DNA of 64,000 nt from Viola odorata (Eukaryota; Streptophyta; Magnoliopsida; Malpighiales; Violaceae), in NCBI GenBank assembly GCA_963691705.1, contig OY829543.1, forward strand, positions 34,485,025-34,549,024, read 5' to 3'. The position numbers and the translations under genes are program-made. Under the pieces are notes generated by a model. It saw only the letters and a program-made list of their open reading frames with translations, was not told the origin of the DNA and searched no databases. Shown in pieces: positions 1-12,859 of the stretch (position 1 is its first letter; each line of letters begins with the position of its first letter).

Positions 1-2106
1 TAACCATATTTTAAGTATGTATCATTTTTTATTAAAATGATATTTTTTGAGGAATGGGGAGAGTAGTTGTAATTTTTAAAACCCCTTAATTGTTGAGTTA
101 AAAATGCATGTTTTCGGTAGCCAACTGCAAACGGCAACCCAATTGAGTATTTTATTACAGCACTTTCTTCCGTGCACATTAAAGGGAGATGTTACAAACG
201 TGATTAAAATTAAACTACTTAACTAAGTGAAATTAATGATTGTATTAGTATGTGTATTATTAATTAAAATGTCAGCCTTTGCATAATAGAGAGAGTACTA
301 TACATGTTCATCTCAAGTAAATTTTGGTACGTATTATCTTGGTAAATGTGATTAATGCGTATAGTTGACATTCTAATTTGTTAAGTAAAAAATTATTTTC
401 TCGATCTTTAAAGATGGAGAAATTGCGTATGATTTAGATCTTAAAATAAAATTTTGTGATTTATATTCAAACTTTAAATTAGAACGTGTGGATAACACTC
501 GGCAGTAATTTTAATTATAGTTGTACATATTATTAATTTTGGATAGATTTGACAGTAATACTTCAATATTAATTACTCATTCAAATCAATTAAACATAAA
601 TAAATTACTATAATTAAAGATAATCAAGGGTAAGTATGTAAAAATTACCAACTAATTGTATGAAAAGGATAAGTACAATAACTAAGCAAAGATTTTTTTA
701 TTTAAACCCAGAAAACGGACTCGCTATCAGCAATTCCAATAATTTTATAGGCATGGAATGGATGGGAATTGAATAGGATGGACCACTCATTTTAGCATCA
801 TTCACATTCAAGTCTTTGAACTTTGTGCACATTATTTTTTCCAACTCGTCCTTTTTCACGTTTATTAGTTGTTCTAGGCAAAACTTCCAGTTAAATTTTG
901 ACAGGTGTCTTATATTTCTCTTCCGCCTCTTCCGCAAATCAAGAGAAGTGAATCTTAACAACAGTGATATGGTTAATTGGAAATCCACCAGAAAGAGAAG
1001 TGAATCTTAACAACAGTGATATGGTTAATTGGAAATCCACCAGAAAGATTTGTCAATTCTGAATAGAAGAAATGAAGAAATAAACCAGAAAAAAGGGGAA
1101 AATGGTTTTAAAGTGCCAATCATCTCCTTTTGATATCATAAGAACATTTACTTGTGTTCAAATGACTGGATCCTCATCTTTCTTTTCTCTATAAATTTAC
1201 AGATTTGTTTTTTTTTTTGGAAAACAAACTAAAAAACAGAGGAGAGATCAAACACCAATAAATTGGATCTTTGAAATACATCCAGTTGGTGACAAATTTT
1301 CATTTTTATATTTATCTAATTACGAAAGTATTCTCAACTCGCAATTATTTTTTATTGATCAGCAAATAGCAACACAGAATAAGAACAAAAATCAGTGACA
1401 TACATTCATTGCACGTACGTATTTGCAATTAAGTCAAGCATGACTCTAATGGTTGCTTACCTTCACTTGTCCTTCTTTCTGTATTTTTTTTTTTTTGCTC
1501 TAATGGTTTGTACATATAGTGATTAACACAACATGAAGCTAATTAATTACGCGAATTCTTAATTTTAAAATACACGTGACGTGGTCACTGTGGTAATTTT
1601 TTTATAGATGAGTGTGAGATTCCAACCGACATTCGAGTACTTACCAATAATACAGCGGCAATTTAAATCATGTAATATTGGTGGTTTATTCTATGTATAC
1701 GTTGCAAACCAAATTATTTCCCATGAAATATTCGCGACAAGTTCTTACTGTCAGATAAAAAATAACTCTCTAATATATTTGAGTTCACATATAAAATATC
1801 GCTTTTGTATTTTCAAGGGAAAACTGAAATTAATAACACATAATACTTTATGTTTATTGACTTATTTGAGATTTTAATTAATAAAAAGAGATTTATTGAT
1901 TTATTTTCAATAATTAATCTCTTCTTTAATTTTTAAGTCATTATTTGTGTGACGGAGGGTGTACCTCATTTGCCGCAGTTTTTACGACTGCAAAATGCTC
2001 TTTGACATCAAATTAGGGAACATGTCAGTTTAGCGGCGGGTTTTCACGCCTGCGATTCCTCGTCGTTGTTAGAATTTTAGTTTTTAACAACGCATGCAAT
2101 TACTAA
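1..2106. other. AT-rich intergenic spacer
   Basis: Very AT-rich sequence with long A and T runs and no ORF that resembles a known protein. The longest open stretches (for example 698-988 and 1608-1877) have low-complexity composition and no family motif. Apart from a 52-bp tandem duplication near 941 I see nothing in it. Confidence 0.6.
941..1046. repeat. Tandem duplication, 52-bp unit, two copies
   Basis: A 52-base unit beginning aagagaagtgaatcttaac occurs at 941-992 and again, with no difference seen by eye, from 993 to about 1046. The near-identity implies a recent local duplication. Confidence 0.9.
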
Positions 2107-2569
2107 GTATGTGTTTGGGGTTCAAGGTTGGTGGCCAAACCAGCTTTCCCCAACCCAAAACCAATGAGTAGGTGTTTAGTAACACCTACTCAAACTAGCC
2201 TTCTTGAGAAGCCCAGTTTCAAATCCAAGGAAAACCGCCAAACTAGCATCTGGTTTGGCTCTCTCTCTCATCATTTTTTTTCCATTTTAATTTAATTTTC
2301 TTACTCTATATAATGAACAAAATAAATTAAAAACTATCACAATATAATCTCTATCTCAAAATAAATAATTCTAGATCCACTTTTCCTATTTTTATTAATT
2401 TTTTAAAAATGGGTTTTATACTCCAACGTTTTCATTTCAACTGTTTTACCAAACACTTCAGCTATCTCACAACACTTTTAAATTTTTTTACCAAACAACA
2501 CACTCCGTTTCCCAGAAGTCGTTTTCCCACAAAACTTTTTCCTATAGAACCGGAACGCCAAACAAACCC
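2107..2569. mobile_element. Tourist-like (PIF/Harbinger) MITE
   Basis: The ends are imperfect inverted repeats: gtatgtgtttgg at the left and, on the reverse strand of the right end, gggtttgtttgg (9 of 12 match). They are flanked by TAA at 2104-2106 and 2570-2572, the 3-bp TAA/TTA target typical of PIF/Harbinger elements. At 463 bp with no ORF it is a non-autonomous MITE. The element at 31897-33147 has matching ends and subterminal sequence in reverse orientation. The wider flank also gives an 8-bp match (ctaagtat), so a hAT reading was considered, but the second copy supports the 3-bp duplication. Confidence 0.65.
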
Positions 2570-2572
2570 TAA

Positions 2573-5115
2573 GTATAAATATGGGTAGTCGACCTGAGTT
2601 TCAAACAAGTGAAGAAGAAGGTATGGGAGATGGAGGTCAAAGGAGGAGGAGGAAGTAGAGAGAGATTGAAAAGAAGTTAGTTTTTAGGGAAAAAATTATA
2701 TCAAACTCTAACTTTTTACTTTATTCCTAAATCAGACCCTAACTTTGATCATTCACTGAATATGCCTTTAACTTTATATTTCATCGCGCACATTTACCCC
2801 TAACTTAGTTGTCGTTAGTCAACCATATTTCCGTAGTCTTACCTTTCCAACCATCTCCATTAACGTCTTAAAAAAATGTCATTTAACACCTTTTCCCTCC
2901 CACTTGACATAAAAACGATGTCGTTTAACTAAAAATAAAAAATAAAACTTCAAAAAAAGGAAAAAAAATTCCGACAATTATCAGACCAATTGGTCCTTTT
3001 TGTAGGTCCTTATGAGTTGACAAATAGATGAGAAGATGACCACTAAGGCATGACTTATTGATCGCGTGTCGAACACGTCAAATATAAGTGTATAATAGAT
3101 ATGGAAATGGGGGTAGAAATACAACTTATCACTGTCTACAAAGACTTGTAGATTGCGGTAAGAGGATCGGTCCACAGAGACCTCTAGGGAAATGTAGTTC
3201 CTGGTTGACTTCCTCGTCACTGATTTTGGTTGGGTGAATCTGAAATTAAAAACGAAAACAAAGGAAATAAACAGTTCAAAGTAGTCTTGGTCAAAGGCTT
3301 GGCCAAGATAGGGGGTCAAGATTTGTAAAGTTGAATAAAAAGGGGATTCCAGGTAAGGGCGATATGAGAGCTTCTGTTCTTATAATTCAATCACTGATGC
3401 AAGGGTATTCATCTCTTGATTCGTAGTCCTGCTATAGAGTGGAGGTGCTCCTGTTCACTCCTGACTTCCCTCCTCTTCAAATTATCTGGCGGGTGCTCCC
3501 TTTCCTGATAATCCTAGCCAAGGGACACCTTGCTAGTTAAAGGGTTTATCCGTTTGACTGCTGTCTTGAATGGTTGTTCGCTTCCTCAATGGTATAGGGG
3601 AAGACAGTACCTAGCCAAGTTGTCTCCCATGGAGACCCTAGGTTGTCAATCTGGTCTTGGTCTAGATCACTTATTTCTTCTAGTCTGGCGCGAGACTAGT
3701 CACCTACTTTGCCTAGCCGGCGGGTGCTCCCTTTCCTTCTAGGCTGGTTGCAACTCTTCTCTACTAGGGTACAAGAATGATCAGGTCTTGTCTCTAGTGA
3801 GTTAGCGTTGGATTAAGCTCCAGAAATAAGTGAATACGAATCGAAGAGAATGCTAAGGGCGATTTGATCTCACAAAAATATAAGAACGAAGCTCATCAAC
3901 CTTTACCAAGAATAGATGTTTAGCTAGACGTACTCATAGATGGAAGAATGAAAATATTTAATTGCATAATAAAATTAAATCCGAGAATTCCACACTAGGA
4001 AAATTCCGGAGCAGGAAAGTAATTTAATGTCGAAAAGGGGAAAATAAGAGAGAGTTGAGAGGCAAGACAAAATCTGGCTAAATACAAGCTAAAGCCCCCT
4101 TGTCCTTCTCTAACTCTAACTCTTCAAACAAATCTAAAAAGATAAAGATAGTAATGTTTTCTATTAGGAAATAAATCGCAACAAAGAGGGAGATCCTAAA
4201 TAGGATTCTTCAACAGATTGGCGTCAGATCCCTTTAAAGTTGCTAGATAGCTACGACTTGTCTGCTCACAAGGCCCAGATGAAACGCGGCCCAAAAGGCT
4301 TGCTGACGCTGTCGCTTGGGATGGCCTTTCGCGATATGAGTCTTGGCCAAGCTTGCGGCCAAGACGAACTGGTAATCATTTTCAGCTGCGTGAAGGGGTC
4401 TTGGCCAAGCTCTAGGCCAAGACGATCTAGAAATCGACTCCAGCGCTCCACCAAAATGCTCCGCTCCAGAACCAGAACTGTCAAAGCATGAGGAATAAAA
4501 GGGATATCAATAGATTTACTGCCCAAACAACATGTAAATGGACAGTAAAAATATGATTAAATGCAATGCAATCACTTATCCTTCGTGAAAATATCTATTT
4601 CGCTCTTAAACAATGAGATTTGCACATGATAAAGAGTCGACGATGATGATGTTAGTTTTACCCTAACTTTGACCCTTCGTGATACGCTTCAACCAAGGAA
4701 TCATAGATTGAAAGCTTAAGAATTCCAAGATATAAAGATTATCTCAAGAATACATTAAACATTCAAATCGTATTTAGCCTAAACTTGCATTAATAAATAG
4801 GATCTAGTTCTTGCAAGGTTGAATACAAGAAAAATAAAGGAAGAACAAGAAGATGACTCACAAACCCCAATCTAGACCCTCATAGAGCTAATCTAAGACA
4901 ACCTAGTTGAAAGCTTACAAGGATCTCAACTACAAAATTGAACCCTTCCAGAGTTAATCTAGAATAACTCAACAATTGAAGTTAAAAAAGAGAAGATGAA
5001 CCTAAACAATTCAATCTCCTAAGTTGGATCACCTAGGTGAACCTAAAGAGAAGATCCATTTTTTGTTTCTACAAACGAATCTTTACTGTGTGTACTTTTT
5101 TGCTTGTTCTACCAG
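2573..5115. other. LTR-like relic without coding sequence
   Basis: About 2.5 kb without a convincing gene. The 2980-4700 part has the texture of an old LTR element read on the minus strand: alternating GC-rich and AT-rich blocks and repeated cttggccaagc-type words near 3298, 4339 and 4401. I could not define ends, a primer-binding site or a target duplication. It lies directly upstream of the surviving PILS exons and may be what removed the N-terminal part of that gene; that is inference. Confidence 0.3.
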
Positions 5116-6247
5116 GAAAATTAGGAAATCTTCTTCTAATAGTTGTCCCTACAATCTGTAATGAGGATGGAAGTCCGTTTGGTGATCGTGAAAGTTGCAA
5201 GACCATTAGACTCTCATACGCTTCTCTCTCCATGGCGGTAATCATTTCTTAAAGATTTCAACTCGAAAATACCGGAAGACCAAAGCATATATGGTCTCAA
5301 CCTGTTTACTTTTGCTACTGTAGCTTGGGGGTTTCTACATTTGGACTTACACCTACCATCTGATAAGATCTTCAAGAGTGAAATTCAGAGAACTTGAAGC
5401 AGCTACTCACGAGGTTTCGAAAGAGCCCAACAAGGATTTGGACGCTACTCAGGAAACCCATCTTCTAGAGGCAAAAGAATATGTCGATATAGTTGTGGCA
5501 TCAACCGAATCTGTTGTAGTTGAAGACTCAGAAAGCCAAAATGTAAGTGTCCTTTTACAGTTTATGGTGCTTGGCTAGTGAGTTCGTCGTCTACATTATC
5601 AACAGATAACGAGTCTATTCTGAAACTAAATCTCTCTGATTGCAAATCGCTCGCAAGGCATCACAACATGAACATGGGGATAGGAACGCGCTTCGAATTC
5701 TTCACCAGGTTGTGGAGGAGGTCTTGGCACCCCCAACAGTGCCTGCAGTGAGTTTACTCAAACACTTAATATTCATTCTTCAATAGGGAAAACCTGAAAG
5801 TTGCGGATGACTTTGCTCTTGTCCATTCTCTATCAGATTCTTGGATTCATCTTTGGAGCAACTGTATTCTTGAGAAACCTTATAATTGGTAACAATGCTC
5901 CATTTCTGGTGATCCAAGACTCGGTCAAATTACTTAGGTTTGTACGCCTACCTTCCGCACACAATCTTTCCCTTTAAATCCATTACTCTTAGGCAATGTG
6001 AAAGTAGAAATTTCGTATGTGCGGAGATGGAACAATTCCTTGCTTCACTCTCATACTAGGAGGCAACCTCACTCAAGGTACCAAAAAGATCCAACCTTTT
6101 GCCCAATATAAGATATCGAAATGCCAATTCTGACGATATCCTATTTTATCATCTTGTGTTTGATCGAAAAAGGGATGCGTAAATCAAGACTAAAACTTTG
6201 GACCATTATCGATGTGATTTGTGTTCGGTACATGATACTTCCTGCAG
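5116..6247 (+). pseudogene. PIN-LIKES (PILS) auxin carrier pseudogene, 5' segment
   Basis: This segment resembles the PILS family, ER-membrane auxin carriers with hydrophobic ends and a central loop. Exon 5116-5237 follows a ccag acceptor and encodes GNLLLIVVPTICNEDGSPFG and LSYASLSMA, the conserved PILS region, then a gtaatc donor. A loop exon near 5378-5540 ends at gtaagt. Later exons contain RNLIIGNNAPFLVIQDSVKL (about 5876-5936), TIPCFTLILGGNLTQG (about 6030-6075, then gtacc) and VRYMILPAVG just before the hAT insertion. The N-terminal exons (roughly the first 110 residues) are absent. The last exon is cut at 6247 and continues at 31278. Family assignment is confident from successive motifs in the right order; exact exon borders are not. 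Confidence 0.85.
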
Positions 6248-7194
6248 TAGGGTTGTACATGGGTCGGGTTGGGCTAGTTATGGTTCATAACCAGCATCAA
6301 CCCGCCAAATATTTTGCGAGCCGGGTTGGGTAGGTTATCCACCTATAACCACTCAACCCGTCAACTAGCGGTTATATGCAGTTAACCGCGGGTTGGCGTT
6401 TTCAGGCGGTTACAGGAATGGGGAAATTTTTAAATACAATTACTTAGTTTGGGCCGTGCATCAAATTGCACAGCGCCCATGGCATACCAAAGAATCCAAA
6501 ATCCAAACATCGTCATCAACCGCCAACTAAACCCATCCACACCTACACCATCATCATCTCCTCACCGCCACGATCCACCAACCCCCAACCAAACCCTCGG
6601 CTCAGCCACACCACCAAACCCAACCACCAAAACCACATCCACCATCCATACCCACACCCATACCCACACCAACCTACCTCCACATCACTAATCAACCATC
6701 TCCATTACCACTGCAAATCAACCAAGCCCATCTCCATTCCCATTGCAAAACAACAAAAATAAAGAAAAACCATTAATTTCTCATCTTTCCTAATTTAATT
6801 CCTCATCCCCCGCTGCCAAACAAAAAAAAAATCCATTAATCCCCATAAAAATTGTCACTGGACACCAACCAAACCCATCTCCGGTGTCGGTGCTGCAGAA
6901 GAAATAAACAAAAAAGAATGGAGGAGAGAAAAGGAAGGAAAGCAGTCGGAAGAAAAGTTGCGGCGTCGTTTGGAGAGGAGAGGAAAAGTTGTAGTGCGGT
7001 GTGGTCAGCTTTTGTGTGGCGGTGTGGTAAGAGAGGAGGGATGGGAGGCGACGACAGGATGTGAGGGAGAGATGAGCAGCGGGGTGGCGGTGTGGTCAGA
7101 GAGGAGGGATGAGAGGTGACGACAGGTCGTGAGTCTGTAGGATGGGAGGGAAAGATGGGCGGCTTCGGTGGTTGCAGGTTGGGTTGCGAGGGAG

Positions 7195-7252
7195 CCGAGA
7201 GGGAGAGGGAGAGGGAGAGAGAGAGGGAGAGGGAGAGGGAGAGGGAGAGGGT
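7195..7252. repeat. GGGAGA/GAGA-rich microsatellite
   Basis: A run of gggaga hexamers with a short gagaga stretch inside the left arm of the hAT-like element. The purine richness makes a spurious open frame through it. Confidence 0.85.
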
Positions 7253-7335
7253 GTTTGTTGTCGGCGGCTTAGGGTTATAAACTTATAAACTTATGCTTAT
7301 ATAGTTAGGGTTAATAGGTGGGTTGGGTCGGTTAT

Positions 7336-9674
7336 TGTCGCACACCCTTTTTTGGATTTTTCCTAATGCGGCGCGGGTTTGGGACGAGATGTGAGACAAA
7401 ATCGGACTCATCTCACATAATGCATATGAAGTCGCCACCCTATTTTGTTTCTAGGTTTAGGGAACCTAAAGTCATGATAACATGGCAGAAAACAAAATAA
7501 AAAAGCTAAGGCAAAAAGGGTCTAAACCCAAGAACAACGGTTCGGGGTCGATTTATGGACTCGGGAAGGTGTTAGGCACCCGAGTCACATCCTAAAAAGG
7601 TTACCGGATAAAAGAGGTGTTTAAAATTGTGTTTGAAAAATAAAAAAAGGTCCTAAATTATGTGATTATGCCCAATGGATTAATAAAATTCTAACAATTT
7701 TAAATATTCACGTATATGAGAATATTTGTGTAAGAAGCATAAAAATAAAAGGGCGAGAAACGTTTACTTGTGAAGAGCATTGGTTGATTTATCCTACAAA
7801 GTCGAGATTATTAGTGCGAGTAAATAATAATCGATAAACAACTAAATATTTAATGATTTATCACAAGCAAACAAAATAACTAATTTTAGTATTAAAATGT
7901 AAGTAGAACAGTTATTTAAGCATGCAAAAATAATTAGTTAAATGGTACAAGCATACAAACAATCGTCATTAAAATTATTATACACAAGTGACATAATTAA
8001 TTTTGATGATCAAACACGAGCGGAATAATAAACATGCAGAAATGTACGAAAATAAATAATACAGACATACAAAAAATAAATAAATAGTACGTGTGAAAAT
8101 AAATAAACAATAAAAGTGTGAAAAATAAACAGTACGAGTGTGACGGCAGATCGAAAAAATGACTGGGCAAAAATTTTGAGCCCGGCCCACTAGGCCGTGA
8201 GTGGGCCGCACCAGCTGGGCCTAGCCCAGCCCAGCCCAGCCCATAGGCTGGTGGACTGAAGCAGCATTGCTGCTTCCTTCGCGCTGGGCCTGCGCGACCC
8301 AGCTCCTCACGCTTGGCGCACAACGCCAAGCCTTCTTTTCCTCCGCATGGGCCTGTACGGCCCACATCGCCCTTCCTTTCTTCTCTTTTATTTTTACTCC
8401 CTTAGCATTATTCACCATCTTCCTCCTTGCGTAGCCGGCGTAATGGCCGGCGACCAAGGAGGAGGCCACCCACCAGAACCGGCCAACAACAGTCCAAATT
8501 AAACCCTCTTCACAGCAGCAATTTAAACAAGCTACTAACAATAATATTTGGACAAGAAACTGAGATTAATTTTAACAAATGAAGAATAAGCTACTTAAAC
8601 TAAAATTAGGATAACAAATAACTAGGACCATAAACATTTAAATTGAGGTAAGGACCATGAAATTAACTAAAAAATAGAGTGATTAGACCTAGTTTAAGTA
8701 GTTATTTGGCTACTCGAGAATAAAAACGAAAATTAATGGAAGAGACCCATTTCACCTTGCTTTTACTTGCTTGCTGCCAAAATTACTTGCTTGCTTGTTG
8801 GCACTACTTGCTTGCTTGCTGGAGCTGCTTCTTGATTGCTACTAAACTACTAAGCACTAGTGAGAAAGTAAGCTTTTTCCTCTTATTTTTCTTGCCCCCT
8901 TGCGTGGGTTTGAGGACATGGTATTTATAGGGACAAAGGGAAGGAAGAGTTGTAGGAAAGGACAAATGGCTACAGGATGTTGGTAAAGGTTAGCAAAAAA
9001 ATGTAAAAACGGAGTAAGGTGGCGTAAAAACGTAGAAGGAATATGCATTAAATGGCTGGACAGTGCAATGGCAGAGAAGAGCATGAATCCTCATGCTTAA
9101 TTTGAGTGTCGTTGGATGAGGAGAAAAGAAAGAGTCAAGATGATCAATGGTTGAAATGGGTTAACTTTTAGAAAATATTTAATATTTATTTAATTGGTTC
9201 GAACTATCAACACGAGGAATCTCACTTGAAATGAACAAAATCCCGAACAAAAGATATTAAAATATGCAATAAAATGGAACAAAATAAATAGTAATCAGTA
9301 AATAAAGAAAAAGTTTGATTTATGGTTCGAATTTACTCGCTCCAAATACTTAAAAGTTCGAACGAAAAATAAATGCTATAGCGAAGTAAATTGAATAAAA
9401 CAAAATGAGATGGCGCGAGAGAAAATAATAGTAGATAATTATCAATTAAATAAAGAATGCGTTCGATCCACGGTCCGACGAAATTTATTCGGGACCGATA
9501 GAAGTTCGAACGAAAAGACAGTAAAAATACGAAAAAATTGAAATGACACAAAATGGTACGAAATATTAAAATAGATAGTCGAAGATCGAAACTCGATTGA
9601 ATTTCAATTTAAATGGAATACTAATGTGATGCAAAATAAAAGTGCAAAAATGTGTCAAAAATCGGGTAGCAACA
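7336..9674 (-). repeat. 3' LTR of the non-coding LTR element
   Basis: Bounded tgtcg...aaca on the plus strand, thus TG...CA on the minus strand (tgttgctaccc ... gtgcgaca). The last 685 bases (8990-9674) match 30416-31101 with roughly 4% difference by eye. Positions 7540-7600 carry the gggaaggtgttaggcacc block that recurs near the end of many plant LTRs. The internal strand-biased ORFs at 7978-8541 are not genes. Confidence 0.8.
8920..8932 (-). promoter_or_regulatory. LTR TATA box
   Basis: The minus strand reads ccctataaatacc, a strong TATA box in the middle of the 2.3-kb LTR, at the position expected for the U3/R border. It supports the minus orientation of the element. Confidence 0.6.
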
Positions 9675-9690
9675 GTTGCCCCCTCTTTAC
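9675..9690 (-). other. Polypurine tract next to the 3' LTR
   Basis: The minus strand reads gtaaagagggggcaac directly before the LTR start tgttgctaccc. This is the layout of a plus-strand priming site and the main evidence for orientation. Confidence 0.65.
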
Positions 9691-9829
9691 TGTCTCATCA
9701 AAAATTTGGTGTAAGCGAGATTTTTGATTAGTAGTAAAGATGGTTGCTCCCGAATTTAGCAATAGTTTTGAAAATGAAAATGCATACTTACCTTAGAGTG
9801 GGCGATTGGAGAATTTTTACCTGGGCGAG

Positions 9830-10090
9830 GGTAGTACTCGTAGTCCCTAGGTTGATGCTGGAAGTAGATTGTAGAAATATAACTTGAGATCCGAGCGGGG
9901 ACACCGTAATCGTCGGACCTCCGTGCAGGAAACGAAACTTGACATCGGAACAGGGACAACTCAATTATCAGTTGTCGATACAGGAAAGTAAAGATCCGGG
10001 CGAGGTTATCGCAATCACGGATGCTGATGCAGAAATGTAAATATATCTGGGCGAGGCTATCGTAGTCATGGGCGTTGATGCAGAAAAGTA
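9830..10090. repeat. Degenerate ~65-70-bp tandem repeat
   Basis: Four to five diverged units sharing tctgggcgagg..atcgtagtc..gatgcagaaa and ending in gtaaat. They grade into the tighter 43-bp array that follows, so the array probably arose from this longer, older unit. Confidence 0.55.
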
Positions 10091-10803
10091 AATAAGTCAC
10101 TCTGGGAGGAGGAGATTTTCATGCAGGAAAGTAAATGAAGTCGCTTTGCGAGGAGGGGAATTTCTTGCAGGAAAGTAAATAAAGTCGCTCTGGGAGGAGG
10201 AGATTTTCATGCAGGAAAGTAAATAAAGTCGCTCTGGGAGGAGGGGATTTCATGCAGGAAAGTAAATGAAGTCGCTCTGGGAAGAGGGGGATTTCATGCA
10301 GGAAAGTAAATAAAATCGCTCAAAAGTAAATAAAGTCGCTCTGGGAGGAGGGGATTTCATGCAGGAAAGTAAATAAAGTCGCTCTAGGAGGAGGGGATTT
10401 CATGCAGGAAAGTAAATAAAGTCCCTCTGGAGGAGGGGATTTTCATAGAGGAAAGTAAATGAAGTCGCTCTAGGAGGAGGGGAATTTCATGCAGGAAAGT
10501 AAATAAAGTCGCTCTGGGAGGAGGAGATTTTCATGCAGGAAAGTAAATAAAGTCGCTAAGGGAGGAGGGGATTTCATGCAGGAAAGTAAATGAAGTCGCT
10601 CTGGGAGGAGGGGAATTTCATGCAGGAAAGTAAATAAAGTCGCTCTGGGAGGAGGGGATTTCATGCAGGAAAGTAAATAAAGTCGCTCTGGGGGAGGGGA
10701 ATTTCTTGCAGGAAAGTAAATAAAGTCGCTCTAGGAGGAGGGGATTTCATGCAGGAAAGTAAATAAAGTCGCACTGGGGGGAGGGGAATTTCATACAGGA
10801 AAT
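10091..10803. repeat. 43-bp minisatellite array, left part (~17 units)
   Basis: Units of about 43 bases, core gtcgctctgggaggagggga followed by tttcatgcaggaaagtaaat, repeated head to tail. Variation is mostly single bases and 1-2-base length changes in the g-run. The array is interrupted at 10803 by the Tat element and resumes at 26711. The proline/leucine-rich minus-strand reading frames through it are repeat artefacts. Confidence 0.9.
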
Positions 10804-11335
10804 TGATAAGATTAGGACTTCTGGGGAAGCGGGGTAGAGATTATGGCCGTCTGGAATCACTGTAGCGGCAGTCCGTCGTACCTGTGAAGCGCCGGAGGGG
10901 GGCCTCCGGCGTAGACACTCCGATGCTTAAGTTAGTATGGCTGTGAAATTTGGCAGAGATTTTGGTAGTGATTTTGGTCTTACCTTTGATCTGGAAATGA
11001 GTGGTATTTATAGGCAAAAGAAAGAATGTTACGCCCGGGGGTGAGCGTTATCGGGAGAAGATAACGCCTAAGATGACGTTAGCAGGCATCAGCTGGATAG
11101 GATATCGCTGACGAGGTATCGCCAGTGAGATAATGTCAAGGTTGTCTGGGATGGGAAGATGCTGCGTGCGGAAAAGCTTGCCGCGTGGGTCCCCCCCTGA
11201 TGTCGACCATCCCAGGATTTCCTGGCTAATGGGGGCGGTAGCCGGGAGGCTGGGCTGATCCAGGTCTACAGTGATTCGACCTTGACTTGAGGTCAAAAGA
11301 CAAATGTACTATTGGTGTTTCATCAATTGTTATCA
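10804..11335 (-). repeat. 3' LTR of the Tat element
   Basis: 532 bp, tgataagatta...attgttatca. A minus-strand TATA box lies at 11005-11012 (tatttata on the plus strand). The LTR has a nearly self-complementary ccggagggggg/ctccgg block around 10893-10910 that is shared with the related LTRs at 47266 and 63318. Confidence 0.9.
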
Positions 11336-11960
11336 TAAGCCCAACTGAAAACGAGCCCGAGTGTTTACTAAGGGCTTCATTTCTCGGCTTCTAGAGGAGT
11401 GTTACTTTATTTGCACCGCGGCAGACTCGTGAGGGTCTCCAAGTTTTTCTGACTCTTTTGTTAGTACCTATGTACTAGATTTATGATAGCGAAGCAGGTA
11501 ATGTGAATCGATCGCCTGCGATAACTATTGGCCACAGAGAGGATGTCGGCCAAGCTGTCAGTGATGAGGTTGCAGTGATAATGATGGTTATAAACTAGAA
11601 CCAATAACATCAGCGATATATCCACGTCACGCTCTATATGATCGATATCGGCAAGGTAGGGCATTAAGGCGTTATCTCCTCGTAGCTCCGAACGCCGTTC
11701 TGAAGGCGATATTTCATTATTTTTCATATCAGGGTGTCGTTGATGTCGCTTTACCTATCCAGGTTCGTTGGATCCATCTTTTGCTGTGAGCCGCCTGCAA
11801 CACCGACACGGTCTTACGTTCTTCTGGATTTCGGTCTGTACTCCCCTGGAGTATCTCGGGCGTCCACCAAGGGTTCCATATTAGCCTTTCCCCCTGGCTG
11901 CTTGGGGTAACGGGACGACCCAATTTTCGAGGGGCATGCCCGGGTGAGCAGCTACTACTC
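11336..11960. other. Tat 3' internal non-coding region
   Basis: Sequence between the 3' LTR and the first antisense unit. It starts taagcccaactgaaaacgag, a block also found next to the LTR at 63922 and, diverged, near 12576. No polypurine tract is obvious; gttgggctta on the minus strand abuts the LTR. The minus ORFs 11461-11727 and 11729-11923 show no family motifs. Confidence 0.6.
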
Positions 11961-11966
11961 TGAATC

Positions 11967-11973
11967 TATAAAT
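11967..11973 (+). promoter_or_regulatory. TATA box of antisense unit 1
   Basis: tataaat 68 bases upstream of the ATG at 12035, on the strand opposite to the retrotransposon's own genes. Confidence 0.4.
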
Positions 11974-12034
11974 GCAATCCTTTTTTTGGTGCAGATTCTT
12001 CACACTCTCTCTGCTTCTCATTTATCATTTCTTC

Positions 12035-12418
12035 ATGGATGATCTCACTAGAAACTTTCTGATTTCCAAAGCCTTAACCCTTAAGAATCTCAGTGAGGGT
12101 GACGTCAGCTTCCTGGAGAACATGCTGACGAAGACTAGTGAAGATATGCTAGAGCTTCAGGGAATGATGACCCCTATTTAGTCCAGGATCGGGGCTGCTA
12201 CCATGGAGGACTTCAATCCCATCGGGAATGTCTCCAAGTTGGCCATTGCTGCCTGCCGCATCGAGGTAGCCATCGCCATGCTGCAGCAGAGGAAGGATCT
12301 TCTGAACTGCTGCCTGAAGAGCATGAGAGGCACCTCTTCTAAGCTGACCTCTGTGGTGGAGGCCTTGAGAGATATCCCCACTCTGCTGGTGGATGACGAT
12401 AACGATGCCGGGTCTTGA
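12035..12418 (+). pseudogene. Antisense unit 1: small acidic ORF in the Tat element
   Basis: About 127 codons from the ATG at 12035 (MDDLTRNFLISKALTLKN) to a TGA at 12416-12418, broken by one TAG at 12179-12181 that could be a deaminated CAG. The predicted product is helical and leucine-rich and ends in an acidic VDDDNDAGS tail. I recognise no domain. A TATA box lies 68 bases upstream and an aataaa signal at 12492-12497, so it has the outline of a complete small gene on the plus strand. It may be a separate extra gene or a detached part of the larger units at 13848 and 16555; I cannot decide. Confidence 0.5.
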
Positions 12419-12491
12419 GCTTGAGTGCTTGCCGCTCCTCTTTTTTTTCACTTTTTCTTTGTAGGTATTATGTATGCGGCCGTTAGGCCGT

Positions 12492-12497
12492 AATAAA
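12492..12497 (+). terminator. Polyadenylation signal after antisense unit 1
   Basis: aataaa 74 bases after the stop codon, on the plus strand. Confidence 0.35.
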
Positions 12498-12859
12498 AAC
12501 TTTTTTCCGTTATTGGGCTTGCGATTTCTTTCCTTTTTAGGGCGTTAGTCCTCTCTTCGGTTGAGGGTTGTGCCAGCCCAACTGAAAATGAGTCTGTCAT
12601 TGGTCAGACTTCTGCAACATTTATTCTTATTTTTCTGCTAGGTGGCGATGGTTGTTCTGGCAAACCGTTCTGCACTAATCATGCGCCGCTTCTTTAGTAT
12701 TAACTGATTGGGCAGTTTTTCAGTGTTTCTTGATTATCGAAAAACCCCAACAGGCGTGATCAAAGGATTTGATTCTGCCATTATGGTTGATCTTTTCGAG
12801 ATGCATTAAATTATCCTCCTCTCAATTGTGAAAAATTTGAAGGGTCTCACCACTTTGAC

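Noticed and set aside
2104..2576. 8-bp duplication ctaagtat making the MITE a hAT element
   Set aside because: The related element at 31897 has the same gtat inside its end and TTA flanks, so the shared bases belong to the element and the duplication is 3 bp.
6449..6762. ORFs rich in Pro, Thr and His in the hAT left arm
   Set aside because: Low-complexity cca/cac-rich DNA; two overlapping frames are open, no domain.
7978..8541. Minus-strand ORFs in the 2.3-kb LTR
   Set aside because: They lie inside an LTR, overlap one another and are not conserved as protein-like sequence.
10470..10664. Minus-strand ORFs in the minisatellite (MKSPPPRATLFTFLHE and similar, also 27270-28408)
   Set aside because: They are translations of a tandem repeat whose unit happens to lack stops in one frame; frame and length vary with each unit.
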